Notes: a model not told the origin generated them from the sequence alone. 64,000 nt of DNA from Corynebacterium freiburgense (GCF_030408815.1 NZ_CP047355.1:1674001-1738000); one strand, 5' to 3'; shown: positions 17,694 through 26,855, counted from the stretch's first letter. Numbers and translations: made by a program.

Positions 17694-18194
17694 GTGATTG
17701 AAAGCGCTGAGAAACCTCCCCAGGAGCTCTACCGAGAACGCCAATGGGTCCCTTGGTATTGGTGGATTTTCGGTGGATTCCTTGTGGCATTAATTACCGC
17801 CCAAATCGCCCATAACCGCTCCGTGATATGGCTATATGGGCCAGCGATCCTCCTTGGCGGACTTGCGATTTGGTCGCTTCTTTCACTCTCATCCACTGTT
17901 ATTTCCGTTGAGGAAGACTCTGAAGGCACTCGATGGCTTCGCGCCGATAATGCGCTTTTACCTGCAGATGTAGTAAAAACGGCGCTGACCGTGCCGGCAA
18001 CTGCGAAACGCAATGCAATGGGGAAACAACTCGACCCAGCAGCGTTTGTAATTTCACATGGTTGGGTACCACAAATGGTCATGCTCGTGCTCGATGACCC
18101 AGAAGACCCAACACCTTACTGGCTTATTGGTTCCCGCGACCCAGAATCACTTGTTGCCGCTTTTCTTCCAGAAATCACCACAAACCCCAAGTAG
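17694..18194 (+). CDS. DUF3093 membrane protein
   Basis: The 166-residue protein starts with [12 protein letters not shown], a DUF3093 hallmark, then has two membrane helices (about 25–45 and 50–68) and a soluble domain ending with [15 protein letters not shown]. The family is actinobacterial and of unknown function. The GTG start at 17694 is used. It is divergent from dut, in the conserved order. Confidence 0.82.
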   Translation: MIESAEKPPQELYRERQWVPWYWWIFGGFLVALITAQIAHNRSVIWLYGPAILLGGLAIWSLLSLSSTVISVEEDSEGTRWLRADNALLPADVVKTALTVPATAKRNAMGKQLDPAAFVISHGWVPQMVMLVLDDPEDPTPYWLIGSRDPESLVAAFLPEITTNPK

Positions 18195-18220
18195 TTGTCA
18201 CATAATCTCAGCACAACAAA

Positions 18221-18251
18221 AATTCCACGGTTTCTATGGAGACCGTGGAAT
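18221..18251. terminator. Terminator between DUF3093 and DUF4193 genes
   Basis: AATTCCACGGT (18221–18231) pairs with ACCGTGGAAT (18242–18251) between two convergent genes. Flanking A and T runs are short but present on both strands. Confidence 0.7.
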
Positions 18252-18321
18252 ATAAATTTCTAGAGGCCTTGCTTGCGATAGCCCAGCCAATACTATGGCT
18301 GCGGCTATACAAAATCAAACA

Positions 18322-18615
18322 CTATGCGCAATCGAGGCAGATAATCGTCCCATCATCTTCAATATGGGAAATGCGGTTTCGGCGCTGCACAATAAAACAG
18401 CTGCCACATGTAAATTCGTCTTGGCGTCGAGGAATAACGGTCACATTGAGCTCTTCGCCAGAGAGGTCAATTGCGGGCAAATCAAAAGGTTCGACGATTT
18501 CGCCGTCATCGTCCATGTCGTTATTGATGTTCTCGGCTGCTTTCAGGCCTTCGAGGGAATCAGTTTCCAAGTCATCTTCTGCACGACGGCGAGGCGCATC
18601 ATAGTCAGTTGGCAT
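18322..18615 (-). CDS. DUF4193 protein
   Basis: With the ATG at 18615 (M-P-T-D-Y-D-A-P-R-R-R) the protein has 97 residues, the usual size of DUF4193. It is acidic in the middle and ends with a zinc-ribbon-like pair of Cys motifs, FTCGSCF and IICLDCA. The longer reading frame adds unconserved residues. It lies between the DUF3093 gene and suhB in the conserved order. The function is unknown. Confidence 0.85.
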   Translation of the reverse strand: MPTDYDAPRRRAEDDLETDSLEGLKAAENINNDMDDDGEIVEPFDLPAIDLSGEELNVTVIPRRQDEFTCGSCFIVQRRNRISHIEDDGTIICLDCA

Positions 18616-18768
18616 GGCTGGGTCCTTTGTCCGTAATTGATTTTGTGTTTGGACTGCCCGCAAGCGCGCCAGCCCAAGATGTGCAACGTATCTGCGCGCA
18701 TATTAGGCGACAAATATGTCTTTGTCACGTCACAGATTTTCTCGGCGTGTCTCCCCAGGTCAAGCAAG

Positions 18769-19593
18769 CTACAGCCGCACCGGCATAGGGCCGTCATCGA
18801 CAAGTTGAAAAAACGCTTGCGCTACCGCTGGTGTCGCCGCACGCACTGGTCTGCCCTCACTGGCAGGGACGTCGATAAGCGGCTGCGAAACTACCGCCCC
18901 GGCCTCCGCGGCGATCAACGAACCAGCAAGAAAATCCCAAGGATTCAGCCCATGCTCGTAGTACGCATCAACCTCACCAGCCGCCAACATGCATAAATCC
19001 AAAGCAGCACTGCCTAATCTTCGAATATCACGAATCTCCGGCAAAATCTTCGCCAGCAGTGCCGCCTGTTGTTTACGCCGCTGCTTTGTATAGGCAAAAC
19101 CTGTAGCTACTAAACACTGATGGATATCTGAAGCAGCGCTTACCCATAACGCTTCTCGGCCGCTGCCTACACGTTGACGCCACGCCCCATGCCCCTGCGA
19201 TGCCGCATACACCGTTCCACATGGCACCTGTACTACCGCACCAGCAACGGCCTGACCATCCAATACCGCAGCAATCGATACTGCGTAAGCAGGCAATCCA
19301 TATAAGAAGTTCACCGTTCCATCGATCGGATCAACGCACCACTGCACACCGCTTTCCGACTCCCTGGAATGCCCCTCCTCCCCCAATAAGCCATCTAAAG
19401 GCCGCAATGCTGCAAGTCGCTCGGCAATAAACGCCTCGGCGGCCTCATCAACAATCGTGACCGGATCGACCGTCGAACTTTTAACACGCATACCAACAGA
19501 CACATCGCCAAGTTCCGATCTACTGGAACGAATCAAATCTGCCGCCTCACTGGCAATTGAAACGGCAATATCTTCTAGCTCATACACGTCCAT
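18769..19593 (-). CDS. suhB: Inositol-1-monophosphatase family protein (SuhB-like)
   Basis: The 274-residue form starts at the ATG at 19593 after GGGGTGG; an ATG at 19647 would add 18 residues. The metal-binding motifs of Li-sensitive phosphatases are present: LLGEEGHS, DPIDGTVNFLYG and, near the end, NPWDFLAGSLIAAEAG. Such enzymes dephosphorylate inositol phosphate or related sugar phosphates, which in Corynebacteriales feeds phosphatidylinositol and mycothiol. The position next to ppgK and sigA agrees with cg2090 and Rv2701c. Confidence 0.88.
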   Translation of the reverse strand: MDVYELEDIAVSIASEAADLIRSSRSELGDVSVGMRVKSSTVDPVTIVDEAAEAFIAERLAALRPLDGLLGEEGHSRESESGVQWCVDPIDGTVNFLYGLPAYAVSIAAVLDGQAVAGAVVQVPCGTVYAASQGHGAWRQRVGSGREALWVSAASDIHQCLVATGFAYTKQRRKQQAALLAKILPEIRDIRRLGSAALDLCMLAAGEVDAYYEHGLNPWDFLAGSLIAAEAGAVVSQPLIDVPASEGRPVRAATPAVAQAFFQLVDDGPMPVRL

Positions 19594-19680
19594 ACCACCC
19601 CATTGTGCTCCCCGGAATCCATACTGACTACCCGCCTTCCGCGCCATATGGTGAACCGCCTTTTGTTTGTAGGGCTCTTT

Positions 19681-19749
19681 GGCCAGTGAGAATGTTGGGG
19701 GTTGGCCGGTGAGAGTGTTGGGGGTTGGCCGGTGAGAGTGTTGGGGGTT
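19681..19749 (+). repeat. Three tandem 23-bp GT-rich repeats
   Basis: Units GGCCRGTGAGARTGTTGGGGGTT occur at 19681–19703, 19704–19726 and 19727–19749; the last two are identical. They open the GT-rich arm of the large non-coding element between suhB and ppgK. Confidence 0.9.
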
Positions 19750-19836
19750 GGCTCTGGTTTTTCGGGAAAACTGTTGTGACTCTTGTGGTTTTTGAGGCTG
19801 GTGAGGCTGTGGTGTTATGGGTTCCAGCGAGTCTGG

Positions 19837-19988
19837 CTGGTTTTGGCCTGGTTTTGGCCTGGTTTTGGCCGGTGGTTTGGTTGTGCGCTTGTAGTGAGCT
19901 GGGATTTGGTTGGGTCTGGTTGGGTCTGGTTGGGTCTGGTTGGGAGGCGGTCGGTCTTTTCTGGCGCTGGTCAGTCTTTTCAGGCGCT
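19837..19988 (+). repeat. Cluster of short tandem GT-rich repeats
   Basis: Three 11-bp units CTGGTTTTGGC (19837–19869), three 10-bp units TGGGTCTGGT (19911–19940) and two 20-bp units starting GGTCRGTCTTTTC (19949–19968 and 19969–19988) follow one another. They share the GGTTKGG theme but differ in period. Confidence 0.88.
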
Positions 19989-20000
19989 GGTTGGGCGTGT

Positions 20001-20046
20001 TGTCACAGATTCCATTTTTTCGGCGGATTTTATGGAATTTGTGACA
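20001..20046. repeat. Hairpin unit A (TGTCACAGATTCCAT arms)
   Basis: TGTCACAGATTCCAT is followed by a T-rich loop and ATGGAATTTGTGACA, a 15-bp inverted repeat with one G·T change. It belongs to a family of five such units in this window. Confidence 0.9.
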
Positions 20047-20062
20047 CGATAGGTAGCGAACC

Positions 20063-20108
20063 TGTCACAGATTCCATTTTTTTCGCTGTTTTAATGGAAT
20101 CTGCGACA
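20063..20108. repeat. Hairpin unit B
   Basis: TGTCACAGATTCCAT is followed by a T-rich loop and ATGGAATCTGCGACA, with one mismatch in the stem. It is separated from unit A by the conserved spacer beginning CGATAGGTAG. Confidence 0.9.
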
Positions 20109-20535
20109 CTAGGTATACAAACATCACTAGTTTGATAGGGTGCGCCTATTAAAACCCCTGGAAGGCCCAGCCCACGCCCCCCCCAGGAAAGCGGAGACGG
20201 CTAGACCTTCCACTCGGGAAAAGCAGCCTGCGGATCCGGACTCCAGCGCAAAATCTCGGAAAACCAGCCGCCTGTCCGAGAAACCTCGGCACCTTCAGCC
20301 CACGCACTCAAAAACACGCACTCAAAGAATCAGCCCACCCACCAGGAAACCGCAGGCAGCCCAGCTTCGCCAACCGCATATCAGGCGCACCTAAACCAAC
20401 GTCCCCCCACCCCATGGAACAAAGACCAATCAAATTTTCGGAGACAAGTTCAATGATTACCCCTAAAATACACATAGCCTTGTGTAATCCAGCTCCCAAA
20501 AACACCCGAGGTTTAACGCCAAGTACAATATCCTC

Positions 20536-21288
20536 ATGACCCGCATCGGATTTGGTATTGACGTAGGTGGCTCAGGAGTAAAAGGGGCCCGAGTAAATTT
20601 AGATACTGGCGAATTTATTGGGGACCGCATTAAAATCCTCACGCCAAAGCCTGCTACCCCAGATGCGGTAGCCGATACCATTCATAAAATTATTACCCAA
20701 GCTGAATGGGATGGTCCTGTGGGCATTACATTGCCCTCGGTAATCCACGAACAAAAAGCCTTTACTGCCGCCAATATCGACCCCACTTGGGTGGATACTG
20801 ACGTTCAAGCACTGTTTACAAAGCACCTTGGTGAACGCAAAATTAGCGTACTTAATGATGCCGACGCCGCCGGCATCGCCGAGGTAACCTTTGGCGACGA
20901 AAAATCACGCAGTGGCGCCGTTATTTTTCTCACATTTGGAACCGGCATTGGATCGGCATTTTTGGCTGATGGCAAGCTTTTCCCAAACACAGAACTTGGG
21001 CACCTCTTAGTAAATGGTGTTGAAGCTGAGCACCAAGCATCTTCCGCAGTAAAAGAACGCGAAGAGCTTAGTTACGGGAAATGGTCAAAGAGAGTAAGCA
21101 CTGTCCTGCAGGAATTTGAGCGGCTTTTTTGGCCTGACCTGTTTGTTGTCGGCGGAGGAATCTCTCGCAAACATGAAAAATGGGTGCCTCGCCTCGAGTG
21201 CAAAACTCCGGTCATTCCAGCCCAATTGCGCAACACGGCAGGCATTGTTGGCGCTGCGTTAGCTGTTGAACAAGGACTGAAACCTTAA
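20536..21288 (+). CDS. ppgK: Polyphosphate glucokinase
   Basis: The 250-residue ROK/ASKHA kinase phosphorylates glucose using inorganic polyphosphate or ATP. The start region [14 protein letters not shown] is the phosphate-1 motif; [11 protein letters not shown] is the phosphate-2 segment, and [16 protein letters not shown] follows. The final helix carries [14 protein letters not shown]. It sits between suhB (divergent, beyond the large repeat element) and sigA, as in C. glutamicum cg2091 and M. tuberculosis Rv2702. Confidence 0.93.
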   Translation: MTRIGFGIDVGGSGVKGARVNLDTGEFIGDRIKILTPKPATPDAVADTIHKIITQAEWDGPVGITLPSVIHEQKAFTAANIDPTWVDTDVQALFTKHLGERKISVLNDADAAGIAEVTFGDEKSRSGAVIFLTFGTGIGSAFLADGKLFPNTELGHLLVNGVEAEHQASSAVKEREELSYGKWSKRVSTVLQEFERLFWPDLFVVGGGISRKHEKWVPRLECKTPVIPAQLRNTAGIVGAALAVEQGLKP

Positions 21289-21549
21289 CGGCACACAACC
21301 AATTACAATAATTTGCTCTATACTTGCGTGTTGACTGTGGAGACAAGTCATCCGTGGACCACAATTCAGCTCATGTTTTTTAAAACAACCAGCCAATATT
21401 CTTATTGATTCTAGGGTTGAATGAGACGCGGGGTACTTGACTGATTCATTCAGTGTGCTCCTTATGTCACACGTAAACTGCAGGCAGCACTGCGATTTAT
21501 GTGGACTTTGCAGCACACTACTTTAAGTAATCAAGGCGAAAGGGCGTAC
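21289..21549 (+). promoter_or_regulatory. sigA upstream region
   Basis: This 261-bp leader between ppgK and sigA contains no convincing gene. A small inverted repeat, CTGATTCATTCAG (21439–21451 region), lies about 100 bp before the sigA start. The expected sigA promoters must be here, but no single −10/−35 pair stands out by eye. Confidence 0.3.
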
Positions 21550-23178
21550 GTGGCAGCCACCGATCCCTCAACAACGGCAGAAACCGACAACGGAACCACC
21601 ACAACGGTGAAAAAGACGACGGCGAAAAAAGCCGCGCGCAAAACCGCACGGAAAGCAGCACCCCGCACCGCACGCAAAGTAACAGCAGCGTCGCAAACCT
21701 CAGCCGACGCAACAGAAGCTGGCACTGAAGCAGTAGCTCCAACCGGTACTACCGCATCGGCTGATACCAGTGCAACAGAAACTGCAGCGAAAAAAACCGT
21801 AAAGAAAGCTGCCAAAAAAACAGCGAAAAAGACTGCGAAAAAAGCCGCCAAAAAAGCGGCTAAAAAGACTGCGAAAAAAGCTGTAAAGAAGACCGCAAAG
21901 AAAACAGCCAAGAAAACCACCACAAAGGCCACGAAAAAAGCCACACCGAAAAAAGCGGCTGCGCCAAAGGTCATTGAAGAGGAAGATCAGCTTCAGGATT
22001 CCGGACTCGAAGATGATTTGATCGATGACAATGATGACTACGACGTCTTGATTCCAAGCGATGATGACGACAATGATTATGATGCCGATCCGCTTCCCGC
22101 AGATGAAGATAATGAGCGTATCGACGACGAAGACGATGACGAAGGCTCTGTCAATGATGAGGATGATGACGGTTCGTCTGTATGGGATGAGGATGAGTCT
22201 GCAGCACTACGGCAAGCACGAAAAGACGCTGAGCTCACTGCATCAGCTGACTCTGTTCGTGCCTATCTAAAACAGATCGGTAAGGTTGCTCTGCTCAATG
22301 CGGAGCAAGAGGTCTCATTGGCAAAGCGGATCGAAGCTGGCCTTTATGCCACGCACCGTATGGAGGAAATGGAAGAAGCTTATGCAGCTGGCAATAAGGA
22401 AGCCAAACTCACCCCAGCGGTAAAGCGTGACCTTCGCGCAATTGCGCGCGATGGCCGAAAAGCAAAAAATCACCTTCTTGAGGCAAACCTACGTCTGGTT
22501 GTGTCGTTAGCAAAACGCTATACCGGTCGTGGAATGGCGTTTTTGGACCTTATACAAGAAGGCAACCTTGGTTTGATTCGTGCTGTAGAAAAGTTCGACT
22601 ACACCAAAGGATATAAATTCTCTACCTATGCAACCTGGTGGATCCGCCAGGCTATTACCCGAGCTATGGCTGATCAAGCCCGAACGATCCGCATCCCCGT
22701 GCATATGGTGGAAGTTATTAACAAACTAGGCAGAATCCAGCGTGAGCTTTTGCAGGATTTAGGTCGCGAACCTACCCCTACAGAACTCGCAAAAGAAATG
22801 GATATTACGGAAGAAAAAGTACTGGAAATTCAACAGTACGCCCGCGAGCCCATTTCCCTTGATCAAACCATTGGTGATGAAGGCGATAGCCAGCTCGGTG
22901 ACTTTATTGAAGACTCTGAAGCTGTAGTTGCAGTGGATGCAGTATCGTTTACCTTGTTGCAAGACCAATTACAGGATGTACTGCAAACGCTTTCTGAGCG
23001 CGAAGCTGGCGTTGTAAAGCTTCGATTTGGTTTGACAGATGGCATGCCACGCACACTCGATGAGATCGGACAGGTCTATGGTGTTACCCGTGAGCGTATT
23101 CGCCAGATCGAGTCAAAAACAATGTCGAAATTGCGTCACCCTTCTCGGTCACAAGTCCTGAGGGATTACCTGGATTAA
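21550..23178 (+). CDS. sigA: Primary RNA polymerase sigma factor SigA
   Basis: The GTG at 21550 follows GAAAGGG by six bases and is preferred over the upstream in-frame start at 21499. The first ~140 residues are a Lys/Ala-rich domain of repeated [12 protein letters not shown] units, followed by a strongly acidic stretch and then [21 protein letters not shown]. The conserved sigma-70 core has region 1.2 ([12 protein letters not shown]), region 2 ([31 protein letters not shown]), region 3 and region 4 ([19 protein letters not shown]). It directs housekeeping transcription. The N-terminal Lys repeats look histone-H1-like and may bind DNA, which is inference. Confidence 0.96.
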   Translation: MAATDPSTTAETDNGTTTTVKKTTAKKAARKTARKAAPRTARKVTAASQTSADATEAGTEAVAPTGTTASADTSATETAAKKTVKKAAKKTAKKTAKKAAKKAAKKTAKKAVKKTAKKTAKKTTTKATKKATPKKAAAPKVIEEEDQLQDSGLEDDLIDDNDDYDVLIPSDDDDNDYDADPLPADEDNERIDDEDDDEGSVNDEDDDGSSVWDEDESAALRQARKDAELTASADSVRAYLKQIGKVALLNAEQEVSLAKRIEAGLYATHRMEEMEEAYAAGNKEAKLTPAVKRDLRAIARDGRKAKNHLLEANLRLVVSLAKRYTGRGMAFLDLIQEGNLGLIRAVEKFDYTKGYKFSTYATWWIRQAITRAMADQARTIRIPVHMVEVINKLGRIQRELLQDLGREPTPTELAKEMDITEEKVLEIQQYAREPISLDQTIGDEGDSQLGDFIEDSEAVVAVDAVSFTLLQDQLQDVLQTLSEREAGVVKLRFGLTDGMPRTLDEIGQVYGVTRERIRQIESKTMSKLRHPSRSQVLRDYLD

Positions 23179-23201
23179 CTTTCTGGTAAATACTTTTAAA
23201 T

Positions 23202-23249
23202 AAACAGTGGTGGTGGAGAAGTACATGTACTTCTCCACCACCACTGTTT
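23202..23249. terminator. Perfect 48-bp palindrome terminator after sigA
   Basis: The 24 bases 23202–23225 are the exact reverse complement of 23226–23249, with no loop at the DNA level. A T run follows on the plus strand and an A run precedes it. It lies between sigA and the convergent DUF418 gene and so can stop transcription from both sides. Confidence 0.9.
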
Positions 23250-23298
23250 TTAATTTCAGAGGGACTACTCTGCTTTATCTAGCCATTATCGAAGACAA

Positions 23299-24666
23299 TC
23301 ACTGTTGCTCCCGTGGTTCCTCGGCAAAGTCAGATTTTTCAATACTTGGCTTTTGAATAGGCGATTTCGTGCTGGCGTCCTCGATTTCTTTTTGGGCAAC
23401 TCCCGGAGGAAATTGTTTATATAATCCTGCTTTCCCATACGAAAGTCGACGGTGTGCAGCCTCAAACGGACCACGTAAATGAAGCTTTTCAAGTATGAAA
23501 GCGACAATAAGAGCGATAACCCAAACAATAAAACCTACCAATGTGGAGAAAGCCGCACCTTGAGGTTTAAGTGCGTGCAATAAGAAGGGAGCACATAGTG
23601 GTAGAAGAATTAATGATTGCATTACATAACCGGTCATTGAGCGCTTGCCCAATGCAGTCAACATTTGCACAATGATTGGCAATTTATAGCCGTTTTGATC
23701 GTCTTGCCCTTGCGTATAACGCCGCTGTAATGGAATAGCCGCAAGTGCAATAATTGCAATAATGCCAGGTCCCGTGAGTAAGCCAAGTCCTTGATTAAGC
23801 ACAAGGAATGCTAAAGCAATGTTTTTAGGAAGCAAACCAATTTCGGCAAACCCCCAAGGAAGTCCAACGCCAAGCGCAATTGCTGCCCCTAAAAGCGCTA
23901 CTCGTTTGAGTAATTTCTTATGTTGTTCTGGCTCTTCAAGTACACGGAATCGTGCTGCTACAAAACCAATCATTACCAGTGGAACCAGCATAAATAACTC
24001 AAAAGGTAGGAATGCTACTTGGCGGAACAACACCGGGAACACATTAATGTATTCAGACCAAGAATGCGGGAGGCGCGAACCGAGCTGTCCCTCCGAGGGT
24101 GCGGGAATATTCAGTTCTACAAATGGAACGACTACTGCAGATGCTGCAGTGGAAAATACATAAACCCCCAGCATCGTTCCGGCAATAGCCAAAATCGTTT
24201 GAGTTCGCCAATGGATCATACATGCAACAAGCATTCCGGCAACGCCATAGAAAAACATGATATCGCCATAAAAAATAAGCAAAAAATGTAAAAGACCAAA
24301 AAGGGCCAGTAAGCCATATCTCCGCAATAATACATTTCGAGCTGGCTTTAACGGGTACCCCCGTCGGTGCAAGCTCCACATAAGCATGCCGATACCGTAC
24401 CCAAGCATTGTAGAAAACATTGGTAATCCACGCACGTGAAAAAACACCGCGCCAAATACTGCTGCAATTTTATCCCAAATACTATCTTGGAAAATCCCAC
24501 CAACAAACGCCGCTGGCAGTTCACCGTCAGCGGGTAACCATGCCGTAGTGGAATTTGCAACTGCAATACCCAGAAGCGTTAATCCACGGGCTAAATCCGG
24601 AGCAAGTATTCGAACATTGCCTTGAGATTTTATCGGCAATTCTGCCGGGCTACTTGTCTCAGACAT
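23299..24666 (-). CDS. DUF418 (YeiB-like) membrane protein
   Basis: The start is the ATG at 24666 (M-S-E-T-S-S-P), with AAAGGA upstream; the earlier ATG at 24690 lacks a ribosome site. The 455-residue protein has about ten membrane helices. It begins with APDLARGLTLLGIAVANS, typical of the YeiB family with N-terminal HTTM/acyltransferase-3-like topology, and the DUF418 domain occupies the C-terminal third (GKRSMTGYVMQSLILLP). The function is unknown. The tail of about 60 residues is polar and poorly conserved. Confidence 0.85.
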   Translation of the reverse strand: MSETSSPAELPIKSQGNVRILAPDLARGLTLLGIAVANSTTAWLPADGELPAAFVGGIFQDSIWDKIAAVFGAVFFHVRGLPMFSTMLGYGIGMLMWSLHRRGYPLKPARNVLLRRYGLLALFGLLHFLLIFYGDIMFFYGVAGMLVACMIHWRTQTILAIAGTMLGVYVFSTAASAVVVPFVELNIPAPSEGQLGSRLPHSWSEYINVFPVLFRQVAFLPFELFMLVPLVMIGFVAARFRVLEEPEQHKKLLKRVALLGAAIALGVGLPWGFAEIGLLPKNIALAFLVLNQGLGLLTGPGIIAIIALAAIPLQRRYTQGQDDQNGYKLPIIVQMLTALGKRSMTGYVMQSLILLPLCAPFLLHALKPQGAAFSTLVGFIVWVIALIVAFILEKLHLRGPFEAAHRRLSYGKAGLYKQFPPGVAQKEIEDASTKSPIQKPSIEKSDFAEEPREQQ

Positions 24667-24763
24667 TATGGATTCCTTTTCTGCATACAATATTAATAGA
24701 GGTCAATTTTGTAAGAGTTGTATGCATCACTCTCCACGGATTCATAGTACTGGAAGATAAGAT

Positions 24764-24808
24764 AATGCTTGTTTGGAAACCAGATTTTGCGGTTTCCAAA
24801 CAAGCATT
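24764..24808 (-). terminator. Terminator downstream of the DEAD/DEAH helicase gene
   Basis: AATGCTTGTTTGGAAACC (24764–24781) pairs perfectly with GGTTTCCAAACAAGCATT (24791–24808). It is located after the stop of the minus-strand helicase gene and followed on that strand by a T-rich stretch. Confidence 0.75.
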
Positions 24809-24858
24809 GTGGTTAGGGTTTCACTTCATAACTTCAGCAAACCTATTTGTTTAGATAG

Positions 24859-26568
24859 CTACCAATTTCGCAAATAAGCAATGCGTTCACGCAGTTGTTC
24901 GGCACTACAAAGCGCTGTTGGCGGCCCCCCACATTGACGCCGCACTTCATTATGAATTGCGCCGTGTGGCCGCCCGGTTCGTGAAGATGCGATTGCAACA
25001 AGGGCATTAAGCTCTTTGCGGAGTTGTGGAATTTCCGCGCTAGCTACTCGCTGTGCAGCCGCCTGATTTCCAGCGGAGTTTCGTGCTTGTTCTTCATCTT
25101 GCTGCCGTTTCTTTTCTTCTTTAGCACGGTTTTCCAGTTGCTCTGCTTGGCGCTGACGGAGCAATTGGCGCATCTGGTCAGCATCAAGAAGACCAGGTAA
25201 ACCAAGATATTCGGCCTCTTCTTCGGATCCTGCAATAGTGCCAGTACCATATGTTGAGCCGTCATAGATTAACGAGTCTAGTTCGGCCTCAGCACCCAGT
25301 GATTCATAGCTTTTTGTCTCATCTGGCTCGGTCTTTTCCTTATTTGCTTCGGCGACGAGTTCATCGTCCCAACCTTCTTTTACGCGATCGGGCTTTCCAA
25401 GCACATGGTCCCTAGAGGTTTCTAGCCGCGCAGCAAGATCAAGGAGCACCGGTACCGAAGGCAGAAACACTGAGGCTGTTTCTCCCGGCATACGAGAACG
25501 CACAAACCGTCCGATTGCTTGGGCGAAAAACAGTGGTGTTGATGCAGAGGTGGCGTAGACACCCACGGCGAGGCGCGGAACGTCGACACCCTCCGACACC
25601 ATGCGAACGGCGACCATCCATTCGTCGGTTGAATTAGAAAATTCCTCGATGCGTTCTGATGCGCCGGGTTCGTCGGAGAGGATGACCGCTACCGGAGTAT
25701 TGGACATTTTTTCGAGTATGCGGGCATAGGCGCGAGCAGTGGTTTTATCTGTTGCTATGACAAGTCCACCGGCATCAGGCATGCGTTCACGCATTTGCAG
25801 AAGCCGCGTATGGGCCGCTTGTAGTACTGCAGGAATCCATTCACCCTTGGGGTCGAGTGCAGTTTTCCAGGCACGGGCGGTTTGTTCTGCATTGAGCGGC
25901 TCACCAAGTCTGGCTGCATATTCTTCACCAGCACTCGTGCGCCATCTGGCTTCGCCAGAGTATGCAAGGAATACTACGGGCCGAACAACTCCATCTTGCA
26001 GTGCATCGGCATAGCCGTAGGTGTGATCCGCTTTAGATTTAAGGTAGCCCTCGCCATCATCCTCGTAACGTACAAATGGGATGGCAGCATCATCAGAACG
26101 GAATGGTGTTCCGGTAAGCGCGAGGCGTCGTTCTGCACCCGAATACGCTTCGCGGATGCCATCTCCCCAACTTTTCGCATCACCACCGTGGTGGATCTCG
26201 TCCAGGATGACCAAGGAACGCTTATTGGTAGCAATCGCGTGGTGCTTATAAGGGTGCATTGCAACTTGGGCATAGGTCACCACAACACCGTGATATTCGG
26301 GGTTAATCACACCCGAATTGCTAAACGCTGGATCCAAAGCAAGACCTACGCGTGCAGCAGCCTGAGACCACTGCACTTTAAGGTGCTCGGTGGGCACCAC
26401 CACAATCACGCGATCGACGGTGCGATTTCCGGTGAGTTCGGTGGCTACCCGCAGCGCAAAAGTGGTCTTTCCGGCACCAGGAGTAGCCACCGCAAGGAAG
26501 TCTTGTGGCTTATTGATTAGGTATTTGGTTAATGCAGCGCGCTGCCAGGCACGTAGATTTCCACTCAC
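24859..26568 (-). CDS. SSL2/RAD25-type DEAD/DEAH-box helicase
   Basis: The 569-residue superfamily 2 helicase begins with LRAWQRAALTKYL (Q-like motif) and Walker A VATPGAGKTTFALR. DEIHHGG is motif II, LTGTPFRS motif III, and AIGRFVRSRMPG motif VI. A charged, Gln-rich tail with a possible coiled coil (about 470–530) follows. The substrate is unknown. It overlaps the DUF3039 gene by 4 bp, an arrangement shared with C. glutamicum cg2095–cg2096, so the pair probably forms one transcript. Confidence 0.88.
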   Translation of the reverse strand: MSGNLRAWQRAALTKYLINKPQDFLAVATPGAGKTTFALRVATELTGNRTVDRVIVVVPTEHLKVQWSQAAARVGLALDPAFSNSGVINPEYHGVVVTYAQVAMHPYKHHAIATNKRSLVILDEIHHGGDAKSWGDGIREAYSGAERRLALTGTPFRSDDAAIPFVRYEDDGEGYLKSKADHTYGYADALQDGVVRPVVFLAYSGEARWRTSAGEEYAARLGEPLNAEQTARAWKTALDPKGEWIPAVLQAAHTRLLQMRERMPDAGGLVIATDKTTARAYARILEKMSNTPVAVILSDEPGASERIEEFSNSTDEWMVAVRMVSEGVDVPRLAVGVYATSASTPLFFAQAIGRFVRSRMPGETASVFLPSVPVLLDLAARLETSRDHVLGKPDRVKEGWDDELVAEANKEKTEPDETKSYESLGAEAELDSLIYDGSTYGTGTIAGSEEEAEYLGLPGLLDADQMRQLLRQRQAEQLENRAKEEKKRQQDEEQARNSAGNQAAAQRVASAEIPQLRKELNALVAIASSRTGRPHGAIHNEVRRQCGGPPTALCSAEQLRERIAYLRNW

Positions 26569-26816
26569 TTCTTGCGCAGACCCCTATAGATTCGCTCGCA
26601 ATCTGGACACACTGGGGATCCTGGCTTGGCTTGTTTAGTGACGGGAAAGGTCTCGCCGCACAGCGCAACAACGAGGTTGCCAGAAACTGCGGACTCTACG
26701 ATCTGGTTTTTCTTCACGTAGTGGAAGAACTTCGGAGTGTCGTTCCCTGTTGAGGTTTCATCCCTCACATCGGGGCGTTCAATGGTCTGAGTTCTTGTAG
26801 TCACGGCTCCTATCAT
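26565..26816 (-). CDS. DUF3039 protein
   Basis: The protein is small (83 residues from the ATG at 26816; a GTG at 26804 is an alternative). It carries FFHYVKKNQIVESAVSGNLVVALCGETF and a C-terminal CPDCERIY. The Cys residues suggest a metal-binding treble-clef-like fold. The family is actinobacterial and uncharacterised. The stop overlaps the helicase start (ATGA). Confidence 0.85.
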   Translation of the reverse strand: MIGAVTTRTQTIERPDVRDETSTGNDTPKFFHYVKKNQIVESAVSGNLVVALCGETFPVTKQAKPGSPVCPDCERIYRGLRKK

Positions 26817-26855
26817 GCCCCACACTTACCCTCAAGGCACATAAGGTCTACCCTG

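Larger units (their letters stand above)
19681..20405. repeat. GT/AC-skewed hairpin element, copy 1
   Basis: This non-coding stretch fills the 0.9-kb gap between the divergent suhB and ppgK genes. Its left arm is G+T-rich on the plus strand, its centre holds two 46-bp hairpins, and its right arm is A+C-rich. Parts of both arms and the core recur at 56.3–56.9 kb, including GGCCGGTGGTTTGGTTGTG, the hairpins with the spacer CGATAGGTAG, AACATCACTAGTT, and CACCYAAACCAACG near the right end. Possible degenerate terminal inverted repeats are at 19871–19888 and 20385–20401. Open frames here encode only Trp/Gly/Val-rich or Pro/Lys-rich low complexity and are not credible genes. Confidence 0.75.

Noticed and set aside
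19725..20394. Open frames in the suhB–ppgK gap encoding Trp/Gly/Val-rich or Pro/Lys-rich proteins
   Set aside because: They follow the GT/AC repeat composition, overlap in several frames, and have no ribosome site or recognisable domain.
21531..21974. 147-residue Phe/Ala/Val-rich open frame opposite sigA
   Set aside because: It is the antisense of the Lys/Ala repeat codons and has no start signals or homologous look.
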